This document shows positions 16,201-24,362 of a stretch of 47,518 nt of DNA, piece by piece; the stretch's first letter is position 1, and each line of letters starts with the position of its first letter. The DNA is from Anaerolineales bacterium UBA2200. GTDB lineage: Bacteria > Chloroflexota > Anaerolineae > UBA2200. Below the pieces are notes generated by a model. The model made no database searches. It was given only the letters and a program-made list of their open reading frames with translations, and had not been told where the DNA came from. The position numbers and the translations under genes were made by a program. Location: contig DCVA01000010.1 in the NCBI GenBank assembly GCA_002327925.1, positions 6,501-54,018 of the forward strand, read 5' to 3'.

Positions 16201-17615
16201 ACTTTACCGATACCAGCACCGCCGGCACAGCGCCCATCGCGGCGTGGTTCTGGTCCTTTGGGGACGGAAGCTCGTCGACCGAACGGAATACGGCGCACAC
16301 CTACACCACGGGCGGCCAATTCAGAGTGTCGCTCCGGATCACCGATACCTTCGGCTGCGTTTCGGAGCTGAACGTGGAGACCGGTGTGTCGGCACACAAA
16401 GCCACGGCGGCCTTTACGCCCAGCGTGAGCCAGGGCTGCGCTCCGCTGAACGTGACCTTTACCAACCAGTCGACCGCTGTGCCTGGCACGGTGGCGGCCT
16501 GGCGTTGGGATTTCGGCGACGGGAGCCAGTCGACCGCGTGGTCGCCCGCGCACACCTATGCTTGCCCGGGAACCTACCAGGTTACCCTGGTCGTGACCGA
16601 CAGCCACGGCTGCAGCAACGTGACCAGCCACTCGGTGACGGCGGACGGCTGCCTGGTGGCAGCCAAGCTCGACCGCTTCGATCCTGTGCCCGCTACCAGC
16701 CGCATTGAGTATGAGATCGCGGTGCGCAACACTTCACCGTATACCTATGACCGGGTGGTCATCACCGACACCCTGCCGGCGGGAACCTACTTCCTGGGCA
16801 TGGTGTCGGCCAACGCCGGCTGGCACGATGCTGGCAACCGGGTCGTCACGCGAACGGTAACGTCGCTGCTGCCCAACCAGGCCGTGTACTTTATGCTGAC
16901 GGCAGGCACGCACTCTACGGCCCGGGGCCCGGTGACCAATCAAATCGCCGCGCAGTGGGGCTGCGTGTTTGCCTACGGCAGCCAGACCACGGTGATCAAC
17001 CCGCCGGTGGTGGAGCCCACGCCGGTACCCACGGCCACGCCTACCCCCGCCCCGGGCGGCCAGGCGGTGATCATCCAGACCGGGGCCGGCTGCGACAACC
17101 CGGACACCTACGTCTACCGCTACCAGCCCGACGCCAACTACTCCCTGGGTCCCCTGCTGAGGGTGGGCTACAGGCAGAACTTTGGCTCGCTGCTGCGCTT
17201 CGATCTGTCCGAGATCCCGGCCGGGGTCACCATCGAGAGCGCCCGACTCGAGCTCTACGCCGCCGGCTGGTCGGGGGCCGACATCACCCTGGGCGCCCAC
17301 GCCGTGAGCAACACGGTGACCATCAGCGAGACCACCTGGAGCCAGCCGCAGAGCGGCTGGTGGTGGGGCCTGGGCGGCGCCAACGACCTGCTGGTGGACC
17401 GCCGGCAAGAGCCAGAGACTACGCTCACCACAACAGGGCCGCTCCAGTGGTACGCTCTGGACCTGAGCGGGCTGGTGCAGGAGTGGGTGCTCGGCCTGCC
17501 CAACAACGGCGTGCTGCTGCGCCAGAGCGTCTACTCGAGCAACTCGGTGCTCTTTGCCAGCGCAGAGTACAGCAATGCTTCCCTGCGCCCGAGGCTGGTC
17601 GTGAGCTGGCACTAG
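13272..17615 (+). CDS. Large modular secreted protein with SpaA-like, PKD, DUF11-like and DNRLRE modules
   Basis: The 1447-residue protein has a long signal peptide (hydrophobic TLLVPFVLTLFTLSLFLL). By DNA position the layout is: a Tyr/Asn/Gly-rich repetitive region suggestive of a beta-helix (13.45-14.6 kb); four SpaA/prealbumin-like units each ending in TCTFTN (14.62-15.75 kb); a DUF11-like domain (15.75-16.12 kb); two PKD domains with the WSFGDGS and WDFGDGS signatures (16.14-16.65 kb); a second DUF11-like domain (16.66-16.99 kb); a Pro/Thr linker; and a DNRLRE/CBM96-like module (17.06-17.61 kb). The ATG at 13272 follows AGGAG and begins the signal peptide, so the longer frame from 13203 is not used. 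No sortase or outer-membrane anchor is seen. Surface adhesion or carbohydrate binding is inferred from the domain types. Confidence 0.88.
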   Translation: MATRARYTLLVPFVLTLFTLSLFLLQLANPAGVSAAPLDQAVCEAPAGLNGTWDSGAKTCTIATGRTGTIPSGTTVDVYNLYHLAVESGATLNVYGTLGLWAGRLDLYGTANVQSGGVIDCRGDEANANHGGSEVYGTLNVNSGGQYIMYGGTTRGGFMDINATGVVNNHGNIETYSPADWFIDGSLLNYATVIVRGPADVTLYGAFENYSGANLYIYGQITGMPYEVLRNYSGAHIYLYKTAVDDQGLLYLSNGFVFQNQGTIDVNINCHVTIQGSFNNEGTIFNYGQWDTSNKLTNSYTGVFHNYGSVALEYAFDNYGQMDGYGSWDLKYDLEGHNYRTLSMTGGVALSQGFDLVNGVTGTMSIGYQVTTGTGGGSIQNYGQLDLNSGARINLNSSSYLQNHSGGVVDHYGWVTSTISILNDGTYYKHCGAVLSAPGVQGTPLIDLCVGTIRIFKSAVGGDGVFDYTGQGTGLPATFAIATSSGSGSRTDTNLTAQKRYTVTEAAESGWIFTSLNCVDSDGGTTTSGSTAYIDLDEGQTITCTFTNTADGHLIVQKETLPDGDSTWFPFIFPAFGSSLHDGMSFTAQVRPGTYYVTETVVSGWMTPTITCSDADSTGSGYNATYRIAAGEWVTCTFTNAKKARLTVDKAVVPSPNETLFHFDYPGVSMNLGESDLVNLTNLAPGTHRVTETVTSGWRLTNLSCTDANTYLSGTTAVYQLEPGEWVTCTFTNELLGHINLCKETVPDGNSTLFSFEGSFSADLGDNQCTTDHLLAGAHFYTETAKTGWMAPQIVCSDSDSVGSGYSVEYRLDPGEWVTCTFTNVMGPDLAIRKSVEPAQALPGGALTYTLSYWNHGQFTSTLATVSDVLPPGVTVDSWSSSGPSATMTSSTSPLAWQIGALAPSASGSITLYARAPQECVREQRMVTNTATISGTVGEANTADNSYLNGFNLLTSVYATPRFTSSNASGCVPLTVYFTDTSTAGTAPIAAWFWSFGDGSSSTERNTAHTYTTGGQFRVSLRITDTFGCVSELNVETGVSAHKATAAFTPSVSQGCAPLNVTFTNQSTAVPGTVAAWRWDFGDGSQSTAWSPAHTYACPGTYQVTLVVTDSHGCSNVTSHSVTADGCLVAAKLDRFDPVPATSRIEYEIAVRNTSPYTYDRVVITDTLPAGTYFLGMVSANAGWHDAGNRVVTRTVTSLLPNQAVYFMLTAGTHSTARGPVTNQIAAQWGCVFAYGSQTTVINPPVVEPTPVPTATPTPAPGGQAVIIQTGAGCDNPDTYVYRYQPDANYSLGPLLRVGYRQNFGSLLRFDLSEIPAGVTIESARLELYAAGWSGADITLGAHAVSNTVTISETTWSQPQSGWWWGLGGANDLLVDRRQEPETTLTTTGPLQWYALDLSGLVQEWVLGLPNNGVLLRQSVYSSNSVLFASAEYSNASLRPRLVVSWH

Positions 17616-17635
17616 TTCCGCCCGTACTGAACGGA

Positions 17636-17674
17636 GGACCTCACAGGCCTGGCAGGCCTGTGAGGTCCTTTTTT
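17636..17674 (+). terminator. Perfect 15-bp stem terminator
   Basis: GGACCTCACAGGCCT (17636-17650) pairs with AGGCCTGTGAGGTCC (17654-17668) across a GGC loop, followed by six Ts. It is a textbook intrinsic terminator for the large secreted protein gene. Confidence 0.95.
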
Positions 17675-17817
17675 GTCCCGCCAAACCCGCGATTCAGCTT
17701 TACCAGATCTCCACAATTCGTGCAGGAGCGCTCCATGCCCCTGTGCTATGCTGTGTCTGCCAGTGAGCGACCGAACCGGCCCTGGCGGAATCTTGCAGCG
17801 ATCAGGAGCGCACGACT

Positions 17818-18234
17818 ATGGCAATGAAAGCAATACTGGACAGCAAGTGCAGCCGCAGGGACTTGCTGCGGTGGAGTGGCCTGGCCGCTCTGGCCGCTTT
17901 GGCAGCGGCCTGCGACACCTCTGTGGCGGGGAGCGGCAACGGGGACTCCACTGCGTACAGCGGGACCTCGAGTGGATCTGCTTCCGAGAGCCCGGCCTCC
18001 ACGCCGATTGCGAGCCAGGCCTCCGGCAGCGCGGCGACCTCTCCAACCCTCACCCCAACGCCCAGGCCCACTGTGACGGCTTCGTCCGGGACTGTGGCGC
18101 AGGGCGTGGCCTGCCGCACGGGCATCGTCAACGACCCCTATCCGGGTCACTGCAAGCATTATGTCGATCGCAATGGCAACGGCTACTGCGACCTGTCCGA
18201 GCTCGGCTCAGGCACGGTGACGCCGCGATACTAA
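17818..18234 (+). CDS. Small Tat-type lipoprotein with EF-hand-like loop
   Basis: This 138-residue protein has a twin-arginine signal (SRRDLLRWSG) followed by an Ala/Leu-rich stretch and a lipobox-like LAAAC, so it is probably Tat-exported and lipid-anchored. Residues from about 33 to 93 are low-complexity Ser/Thr/Ala/Pro. The C-terminal 40 residues hold three cysteines (ACRTG, GHCKHYV, GYCDLSE) and DRNGNGYCDLSE, an acidic loop like the calcium-binding loop of EF-hand or dockerin motifs. AGGAG precedes the ATG at 17818 by nine bases. I do not recognise a named family. It stands alone between the terminator of the large protein and the NRPS, which runs the other way. Confidence 0.72.
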   Translation: MAMKAILDSKCSRRDLLRWSGLAALAALAAACDTSVAGSGNGDSTAYSGTSSGSASESPASTPIASQASGSAATSPTLTPTPRPTVTASSGTVAQGVACRTGIVNDPYPGHCKHYVDRNGNGYCDLSELGSGTVTPRY

Positions 18235-18306
18235 CGCTGACCCGGGACGGCTTGAACCTGCGCGTCCGGGGGCGGGCCGCAAGCCCGCCGCGCAGGCCCC
18301 CGCTCT

Positions 18307-18387
18307 GTCCTCCTGAGCCGCCGAAGGCGGCGAGGAATCTCGACCGTCGAGGTGCTCTGCTCGCGCGGCAGTGCAGCTCAGCATGAC
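18307..18387. repeat. MITE-like inverted repeat, GTCAT-CTGAGC family
   Basis: The end GTCCTCCTGAGC (18307-18318) is an imperfect inverted copy of GCTCAGCATGAC (18376-18387). The interior CCGCCGAAGGCGG forms a smaller hairpin. The termini resemble the GTCATTCTGAGC-type short repeats common in environmental genomes and match the half elements near 34.0 kb. Confidence 0.6.
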
Positions 18388-18404
18388 CCAAATGCGCCCG
18401 GGCC

Positions 18405-21400
18405 CTACTTCTGCCCGGCCAGCAGCTCTTCCACCTTCCCGGCCAGTCCGGCCACGGTCGGAAACTCGAACAGGGTGCGCAGGGGCACGGACACTCCCAG
18501 GGAGTGTCTCAACCGGGCAACGACCCGGGTGGCCAGCAGCGAGTGCCCGCCCAGGTCAAAAAAGCTCTCGTTCACCCCGATCGACTCGCGGCCCAGCAAC
18601 TCCTTCCAGATGCCCGTCACCAGCTCCTCGACCGGCGTGCGCGGGGCTACATCTGCCAGCTCCTCTTCGGCCGCGACGTCAGCGGGGCGCGGCAGGGCGC
18701 GGCGGTCGACCTTGCCGCTGGGCAAATGCGGCAGGTTGCTGACGAACACGAACTGAGCCGGGATCATGTAGGCGGGCAGCCTGACGTGCAGAAAGCGCAG
18801 CAACTCCTGCCTGGTCGGAGGCGGCGTTGCGGCAGGCATCACGTAGCCCACCAGTCGTTTTTCCAGCGGCGGCTCGTCCACCAGAAGCACCAGCGCCTCG
18901 CGCACGGATGGATGCGAAGACAGGATGTGCTCGATCTCCCCCAGCTCGATGCGATAGCCGCGCAGCTTGATCTGATCGTCCAGACGGCCCAGGAACTCGA
19001 TGCGTCCATCCGCAAGGTGCCGGCAGCGGTCGCCCGTTCGGTAGAGGCGCTGGCCCGGCTCCGTGGCGAAGGGGTCCGGAACAAAGCGCTCGGCCGTGAG
19101 GTCCGGGCGCTGCCAGTAGCCCCGCCCCACGCCTGCGCCGCCGATGAACAGCTCACCCGGCTGGCCGGGCGGAACGGGGGAGCCGTAGCGATCCAGGATG
19201 TAGAGGCGGGCGTTGCCGATCGGCCGGCCGATGGGCACAAGGCCATCATCGGCCAGCGGGCCGGCCGTCGCGTTGGGCGTCGTCTCCGTGGGGCCGTAGA
19301 TGTTCCACACGGTCAGGCTCGGCAGCAGACACCATGTGCGTTTGACCGTTGCTGCGTCCAGGGCCTCTCCGCCCAGAAAAACGTGGCTGAGCCCCGGCCC
19401 GGGCCGCCCTGCCGGGTCCTGCTCCATCGCATCCAGCAGAGACTTCCAGAGGGTTGGCACCCCGCCGAAGGCCACTCGCGGGCGCGAGCCCAGTTCCGCA
19501 AGCAGACGCGGTGCGTCCGTAGCGGCCTCCGGCTCCACGATCCAGACATCCTTTCCGCACTGCAGCGGGCCCAGCACCTGCTTCAGGCAGGCGTCGAACG
19601 ACAGGCGCGTGGTGAAAGGCATGGCGGGCTCGCCGCCCGGCGCAAGGTCCGTATTGACCCACGACAGGTAGTTGGACAGATTGCGGTGCTCGATCATCGC
19701 GCCCTTGGGCCTGCCCGTGGATCCGGAGGTGTAGATCATATAGGCCAGGTTCTGCGGCCCGGGCCCCAACGGCGGGTCTTCCCGGCTCTCCACGGCGAGG
19801 GCCGTCTCCGCCGCGTCCAGGCTCAGGACGTAGGGAGGGAAGGTCAGGCGCTCTGTGAGGGATAGCAGCCGCGGTTCGAGCGCCGTCTGGGTAAGCAGTG
19901 CCACGGCACCCGTATCCAGCAGCAGCCAGGACAGGCGCGCGTCCGGAAGCTGAGGGTCCAGGGGCACGAAGGCGGCCCCCGCCTTGAGCACGCCGAGCAG
20001 CGCGATCACCTGCTCGGGGCATGGCTCCATCGAGATGCCCACCAGCTTTTCCGGCCCGGCCCCGTGACGGGCAAGATGGCGGGCAAGCTGGTTGGCGCGC
20101 CAGTTCAGCTCTCCATAGGTCAGTGTGAGACGGGATGAGGACAGAGCGCGCGCCGACGGGTTGTCGTGCGCCAGGGCCGAGAAGCGCTCGTGCGCCAGGG
20201 CCTGCGGAAACCGGCGCGGGGGGGGATTCCACTCACTGAGTACCCGGCGCCGCTCTGCCGCCGAGAGCAGCTCGAGACGGCCAATGGGCTGGTCCGGGTC
20301 TTCGACGATGGACTGCAGGAGGGCGTTCAGATTGCCCAGGCGGCCGTCCATCGTCGCGCTGTCGAACAGGTCCGCGTTGTAGAGCAGGCGCGCGTTGAGG
20401 CCCTCCGTTGTGCCGGCCAGGTTCAGACTGAGGTCCCAGCGCGCCGCAGGGTTCTCTGCCGGAATCTGCGATACTTCCAGCCCGGGAAGGTCGAGGCGAG
20501 CCAGGGGAACCGTTTGCAGACTGAACATCACCTGAAACAGGGGCGAGTAGCTGAGACTGCGCTCCGGGCGCAGCTCTTCCACCAGTCTCTCAAAGGGCAG
20601 GTCCTGATGCTCGTAGGCATCCAGCGCCATGTCGCGAACGCGGGACAGCAGCTCCACAAAGGAAGGGTTGCCCGCCAGGTTGACTCGCAGGGGAAGCGTG
20701 TTGACGAAGAAGCCGATCAGACTCTCCCACTCCACCCGCTGGCGGTTGGCGATGGGGGTGCCGATGACCACCTCGTCCTGGCCGGACAGGCGGTGCAGCA
20801 GAACGGCCCAGGCGGCCAGGGCAGCCATGAAGGGAGTGGCGCCCCGGGAGCGGGAAAAGGAGCGCAGGCCGCTGAGGAGTTCTGTGGAATAGCTTGCCGT
20901 ACGGGCAGCTCCCGTATGAGTCTGCACTGCCGGGCGCGGGTGATCCGTGGCGATCTCCAGCATGGCCGGAGCGCCCTCGAGCTGACCTCGCCAGTAAGCG
21001 AGCTGATCGGCCAGGGCCCCGCCGGCCAGCCACTCTCTTTGCCAGGCGTCATAGTCCCTGTACTGCAGGGGCAGGTCGGGCAGGGGCGACGGTGCCCCGC
21101 TGCGAAAGGCCGGATAGAGGGCGGACAACTCGCGATTGAGGATCTGGTGCGACCACTCGTCCGAGATGATGTGGTGAGTGGCCAGGCTCAGCCAGTGCTC
21201 ACCGTCATCGAGGCGCAGCAGGGCCGGACGGAACAGCGGCCCGCGCGCCAGGTCGAAGGGGGATTCTAGCTCCTTCTTCAGCCAGGCCGTTGCAGCGGCC
21301 TGGCGGTCTGCGGCCGGCAGGCGGCAGAGGTCGGTAACGGCGAGCTCGAGGGAGAACGGAGGCGAGATGATCTGCAGCGGCTCGCCCGACGGCGCGCTGA

Positions 21401-21590
21401 AGGTGGTGCGCAGCGTGTCGTGGCGGCGAATGATCTCCTCGAGCGCGTTCTGCAGCGCTGGCAGGTTCAAAGGGCCCAGCAGGCGAAAGGCGCGGCCGAG
21501 GTTGTAGAGACAAGTGCCTGGCTCGTACTGGTCCAGGAACCACAGCCGGCCCTGGGCAAACGATGCCGGTACGGTGCGGGTTTTGGACAT
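18405..21590 (-). CDS. Single-module nonribosomal peptide synthetase (C-A-PCP)
   Basis: The 1061-residue protein has a condensation domain (about 1-440) with the HHIISDEWS motif (H139, H140, D144), an adenylation domain (about 455-960) with YTSGSTGRPKG, YGPTETT, YRTGD, GRLDDQIKLRGYRIELGEIE and PSGKVDRRAL, and a carrier domain (about 985-1055) with LGGHSLL, whose Ser takes phosphopantetheine. There is no thioesterase or reductase. The His motif ends in DEW rather than DG, a mild variation. My by-eye specificity pocket reading is D-A-K-G-F-G-I-P-N, which I do not recognise. GGAG precedes the ATG at 21590. No other biosynthetic gene is nearby, so the product cannot be guessed and it may depend on other loci. 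Confidence 0.92.
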   Translation of the reverse strand: MSKTRTVPASFAQGRLWFLDQYEPGTCLYNLGRAFRLLGPLNLPALQNALEEIIRRHDTLRTTFSAPSGEPLQIISPPFSLELAVTDLCRLPAADRQAAATAWLKKELESPFDLARGPLFRPALLRLDDGEHWLSLATHHIISDEWSHQILNRELSALYPAFRSGAPSPLPDLPLQYRDYDAWQREWLAGGALADQLAYWRGQLEGAPAMLEIATDHPRPAVQTHTGAARTASYSTELLSGLRSFSRSRGATPFMAALAAWAVLLHRLSGQDEVVIGTPIANRQRVEWESLIGFFVNTLPLRVNLAGNPSFVELLSRVRDMALDAYEHQDLPFERLVEELRPERSLSYSPLFQVMFSLQTVPLARLDLPGLEVSQIPAENPAARWDLSLNLAGTTEGLNARLLYNADLFDSATMDGRLGNLNALLQSIVEDPDQPIGRLELLSAAERRRVLSEWNPPPRRFPQALAHERFSALAHDNPSARALSSSRLTLTYGELNWRANQLARHLARHGAGPEKLVGISMEPCPEQVIALLGVLKAGAAFVPLDPQLPDARLSWLLLDTGAVALLTQTALEPRLLSLTERLTFPPYVLSLDAAETALAVESREDPPLGPGPQNLAYMIYTSGSTGRPKGAMIEHRNLSNYLSWVNTDLAPGGEPAMPFTTRLSFDACLKQVLGPLQCGKDVWIVEPEAATDAPRLLAELGSRPRVAFGGVPTLWKSLLDAMEQDPAGRPGPGLSHVFLGGEALDAATVKRTWCLLPSLTVWNIYGPTETTPNATAGPLADDGLVPIGRPIGNARLYILDRYGSPVPPGQPGELFIGGAGVGRGYWQRPDLTAERFVPDPFATEPGQRLYRTGDRCRHLADGRIEFLGRLDDQIKLRGYRIELGEIEHILSSHPSVREALVLLVDEPPLEKRLVGYVMPAATPPPTRQELLRFLHVRLPAYMIPAQFVFVSNLPHLPSGKVDRRALPRPADVAAEEELADVAPRTPVEELVTGIWKELLGRESIGVNESFFDLGGHSLLATRVVARLRHSLGVSVPLRTLFEFPTVAGLAGKVEELLAGQK

Positions 21591-21693
21591 CAGATGTACT
21601 CCAGGTTAAGCAGGCCCTTCACACCATCGCCCGCGGTGGACAACAGCACATCATTCGCTGGAAGAGTGCAGGCCTTGGGCATTTGGAAAAAAG

Positions 21694-22446
21694 CTAGTCG
21701 CACTTGGGGGGCTTGTCGACCCCTGAATTGAACTGCACCAGTTTGTGCCAATCGATGTCGCCGGCCTCGGTGCAGAACAACCGGGAGAAAGCTTCAGTAA
21801 GTCGATTGATGCGTCGAGCGTATGCCCTCTGAAAGTCGTCGTTGCGCTCCTTGGCTCTGAGTCCAAGAGGCTCGACGATTCGGGTGTACAGCTCGACATC
21901 TGCCGAGATGAATTCCCAGAAGCGCTGACCGCACAGTTTGTGGTATGTGCCCTTATCTGGCCTGCTGTCCCGGCCATAGCAGCATCCGTTCACTGCAACC
22001 ACATTCATCCCTGAACCGCTGGTTCTCAGCGTCCTTGACGCGCTTGCGAAATCCTCGATCATCTTCCTGACCTGTCCACTGTTGCCCCAGTTGGGCCCGG
22101 ACTTGATCGTCACGATATAGCGCTTGTCCTGGTGTTCGAATTCGAGGTCAATACCTTTGATGCCGGATTTCTTGCCTCCATAAACCTCGCCGTTTATGAA
22201 GATGGCCAGACCCTCAAGCCAGTTGCCGAAGATCGCCTCCTCACTTGACGAAACATGGGCGTCCGCGAGGGCACGCACGATGTCGCCAGAAGTCAACAGG
22301 AACTTGGCCTTGAACAAGTACGGATTCTTGCGTGATAGAACGTCGGTCAGCCTCAGATCATCAATGCTCTGGATCCGTTTTTGGTGGAATGTTCCTATGT
22401 GCTCCTGCACGTACCGCTCGACGTCGCGTGTCTCAAGAGCTCTCAT
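21694..22446 (-). CDS. PmeII-family type II restriction endonuclease
   Basis: This 250-residue protein resembles the PmeII family of type II restriction enzymes. A PD-(D/E)xK-type active site is visible as GID (D100) followed by YIVTIK (K115), in the typical context SSSEEAIFGNWLEGLAIFIN before it and SGPNWGNSGQ after it. CCYGRDSRPDKGTYHKLCGQ and LVQFNSG at the end also fit the family. The start used is the ATG at 22446, which overlaps the end of the methyltransferase gene by 14 bases and has GAGGAAGAG upstream; a longer frame from 22536 would lie inside the methyltransferase. The enzyme would cut unmodified DNA. The recognition site cannot be read from sequence. Confidence 0.82.
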   Translation of the reverse strand: MRALETRDVERYVQEHIGTFHQKRIQSIDDLRLTDVLSRKNPYLFKAKFLLTSGDIVRALADAHVSSSEEAIFGNWLEGLAIFINGEVYGGKKSGIKGIDLEFEHQDKRYIVTIKSGPNWGNSGQVRKMIEDFASASRTLRTSGSGMNVVAVNGCCYGRDSRPDKGTYHKLCGQRFWEFISADVELYTRIVEPLGLRAKERNDDFQRAYARRINRLTEAFSRLFCTEAGDIDWHKLVQFNSGVDKPPKCD

Positions 22447-23284
22447 ACTCTTCCTCTTCCTCCAGGAGGTATCCCTCAAAGGGTGATAGCCGTGTCTTGG
22501 CCATCCGGCAGTACTCTGGGACGATATCGATGCCAATTGCGTTACGCTTCAAGCGCTCCGCAACAACCAGAGTCGTTCCAGACCCCATGAACGGGTCGAG
22601 CACCATGTCGCCCTCCTGGGTAAACAGTCTGATGAACCACTCAGGTAACTCCTCCGGGAACGCTGCGCTGTGGTTTCTGTTACTGCATTCGGTGGCCAGA
22701 TGGAGAACGTTCGTGGGATATGCACGCTCCCTGTTGAGCCAATTCGAGATGTTCTTGCCGAAGCCGCTCCCGACCTTGGACGGATCCCGCAATCTGTCAG
22801 TCGTCGACAGATTCCGGAGGCGAGTATCCGCCCACTCACCCATGGGTACCATCACCGATTCCTGGTACATGTGGAACCTGCGGTTCTTGTTGAATTGCAG
22901 TAGCCGCTCCCACGCGTCGCGAAACCTGTTCGGCCACTTTCCCGGGTAGCAGTTCTTCTTGTGCCAAATGAACTCCTCAGTCCACAACCAACCCTGCCGG
23001 CGCATGGCGAGGATGAGCTCCATCACGTAGGTGCTTCGCTCGCCGGCAACGACCTTCTCCTTGATGTTCAGGATGAAGGTGCCACTTTCTCTCAGCACGC
23101 GCAAGAGCTGCTCGGAGATCGGCAAGAACCACTCCACGTACTTGTCGGGAGGAACGCCACCATAGGTGTTCGTCCGCTGGTCTGCGTATGGTGGCGATGT
23201 CACAATGAGGTCCACGGAGTTGTCGGGCACAAGCTTGAGCTGTTCCCTGCAGTCTCCGATCAAGATATTGCTACCGGAATTCAT
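22433..23284 (-). CDS. DNA methyltransferase of the restriction-modification pair
   Basis: This 283-residue protein is a beta-class amino-methyltransferase: the catalytic motif TSPPY (residues 29-33) comes before the SAM-binding motif DPFMGSGTT (230-238), followed by GIDI. SPPY fits N4-cytosine or N6-adenine modification of DNA. The C-terminus is an acidic run. The ATG at 23284 is chosen over 23317 because AAAGGGAG lies just ahead of it. It overlaps the endonuclease gene by 14 bases, so methylase is made before nuclease, as usual. Base composition of both genes looks less GC-rich than their neighbours, consistent with transfer. Confidence 0.9.
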   Translation of the reverse strand: MNSGSNILIGDCREQLKLVPDNSVDLIVTSPPYADQRTNTYGGVPPDKYVEWFLPISEQLLRVLRESGTFILNIKEKVVAGERSTYVMELILAMRRQGWLWTEEFIWHKKNCYPGKWPNRFRDAWERLLQFNKNRRFHMYQESVMVPMGEWADTRLRNLSTTDRLRDPSKVGSGFGKNISNWLNRERAYPTNVLHLATECSNRNHSAAFPEELPEWFIRLFTQEGDMVLDPFMGSGTTLVVAERLKRNAIGIDIVPEYCRMAKTRLSPFEGYLLEEEEEYESS

Positions 23285-23467
23285 GCGCGACTCCCTTTCT
23301 CGCGAGAAGCGGTGCATCGGGATAGTCTATGGAGGGGGCGCCACACCGCTCAGTTGGCGCTGTTCCTTGCCCGAACCGCACTGTGTTTCCCATCGAGGGA
23401 GGCGCGGCAACAGCGTGACAATCTGTACTAGGGCGTGTCTCGGGCTCAAGATGCTCCTGCAGCACGG

Positions 23468-23496
23468 ATCATAGGCAGCTCCGCAATGCCTGTCAA
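23468..23496 (-). promoter_or_regulatory. Promoter of the restriction-modification operon
   Basis: On the minus strand TTGACA (23491-23496), 17 bases, then TATGAT (23468-23473). Transcription would begin near 23461 and leave a leader of about 177 bases before the methyltransferase ATG, with no other gene visible in it. Confidence 0.75.
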
Positions 23497-23528
23497 GAAG
23501 CACGTCCTCGAGAAGTCCGCTGTAAACC

Positions 23529-24362
23529 TCACCCACGCCTGGCGTTGTCCGCTGTGGCGAACAGCACGGTCTTGATCTGAAACGGCGTCAGTTGCGCATG
23601 CTTGCCGCGAATGAGAGTCACGATACCGGCGATGTGCGGCGCGGCAAAGCTGTTGCCCGTGGTCACGATGGAGCTGCCGTTCTGCCAGGCCACGCGCACG
23701 TCGATGCCCGGCGCGCCGAACTCGACCGGCGGCGAAGGGTTGTAGTAGAAAGTGAAGGGATCCTGTCCCTCATGCGCCGCCACGGACAGCACGGACGAGT
23801 AGAGGGAAGGGTAACTGGCGCCTGGCAGGTTGTTGGCGGCAGAGATCAGCAAGCGATTCTTAAAGTAGGCATCGTCGGCCAGCTCGTGAAACAGGCCGTA
23901 GTACTCTTCACGCGAGGTGCTGAGACTGAGGTTGATCACGTCCATGCCGTTGTCGATGGCCCAGCGCAGGCCGCCGGCGAACTGGTAGGCGCGCCCGGTA
24001 AGGTCACGCCCGAGCACGCGCACGCTGTACAGCTCCGCCTCGGGCGCCAGACTGTGGATGATGCCGGCGCAGGCGGTGCCGTGGCCGAACAGGTCGATCC
24101 TTTCGCCGTCGTTTTCCAGACGCACCTTGCTGCGGGTGCGCCCATCGTAAGAAACGATCACTCCGCCTCGCCACTGGCCGCCCACTGCCGGGTGATCCGC
24201 CTCGATGCCGCTGTCGACGATCGCCACGCGCACGCCGCGGCCGGTCGATCCGCCCCAGGCCCACTCGCGGTCTATGCCTCCCAGCGGGCCCTCGGCCCTC
24301 AGCTCGCGCAGCGCCGCGGCGGCGAACTGCTGCGACCAGGCCGGACGTACTCCGTCGCTCAT
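23529..24362 (-). CDS. Subtilisin-like S8 serine peptidase without signal peptide
   Basis: The 277-residue protein has the full catalytic triad of family S8: Asp in VAIVDSG (D50), His in FGHGTACAG (H94) and Ser in GNSFAAPH (S238), with the oxyanion Asn in ISAANN. No signal peptide or propeptide is visible, so it is probably cytoplasmic. The ATG at 24362 overlaps the TGA of the upstream GAF-domain remnant (ATGA), pointing to translational coupling; a longer frame to 24518 would lie within that gene in another phase. It ends about 245 bases before the methyltransferase start. It may act in regulated proteolysis together with the GAF protein it was coupled to, which is now broken. Confidence 0.85.
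   Translation of the reverse strand: MSDGVRPAWSQQFAAAALRELRAEGPLGGIDREWAWGGSTGRGVRVAIVDSGIEADHPAVGGQWRGGVIVSYDGRTRSKVRLENDGERIDLFGHGTACAGIIHSLAPEAELYSVRVLGRDLTGRAYQFAGGLRWAIDNGMDVINLSLSTSREEYYGLFHELADDAYFKNRLLISAANNLPGASYPSLYSSVLSVAAHEGQDPFTFYYNPSPPVEFGAPGIDVRVAWQNGSSIVTTGNSFAAPHIAGIVTLIRGKHAQLTPFQIKTVLFATADNARRG

Noticed and set aside
18405..21590. A second carrier or thioesterase domain in the NRPS
   Set aside because: The sequence ends soon after the carrier Ser motif, and no further module follows on the same strand.
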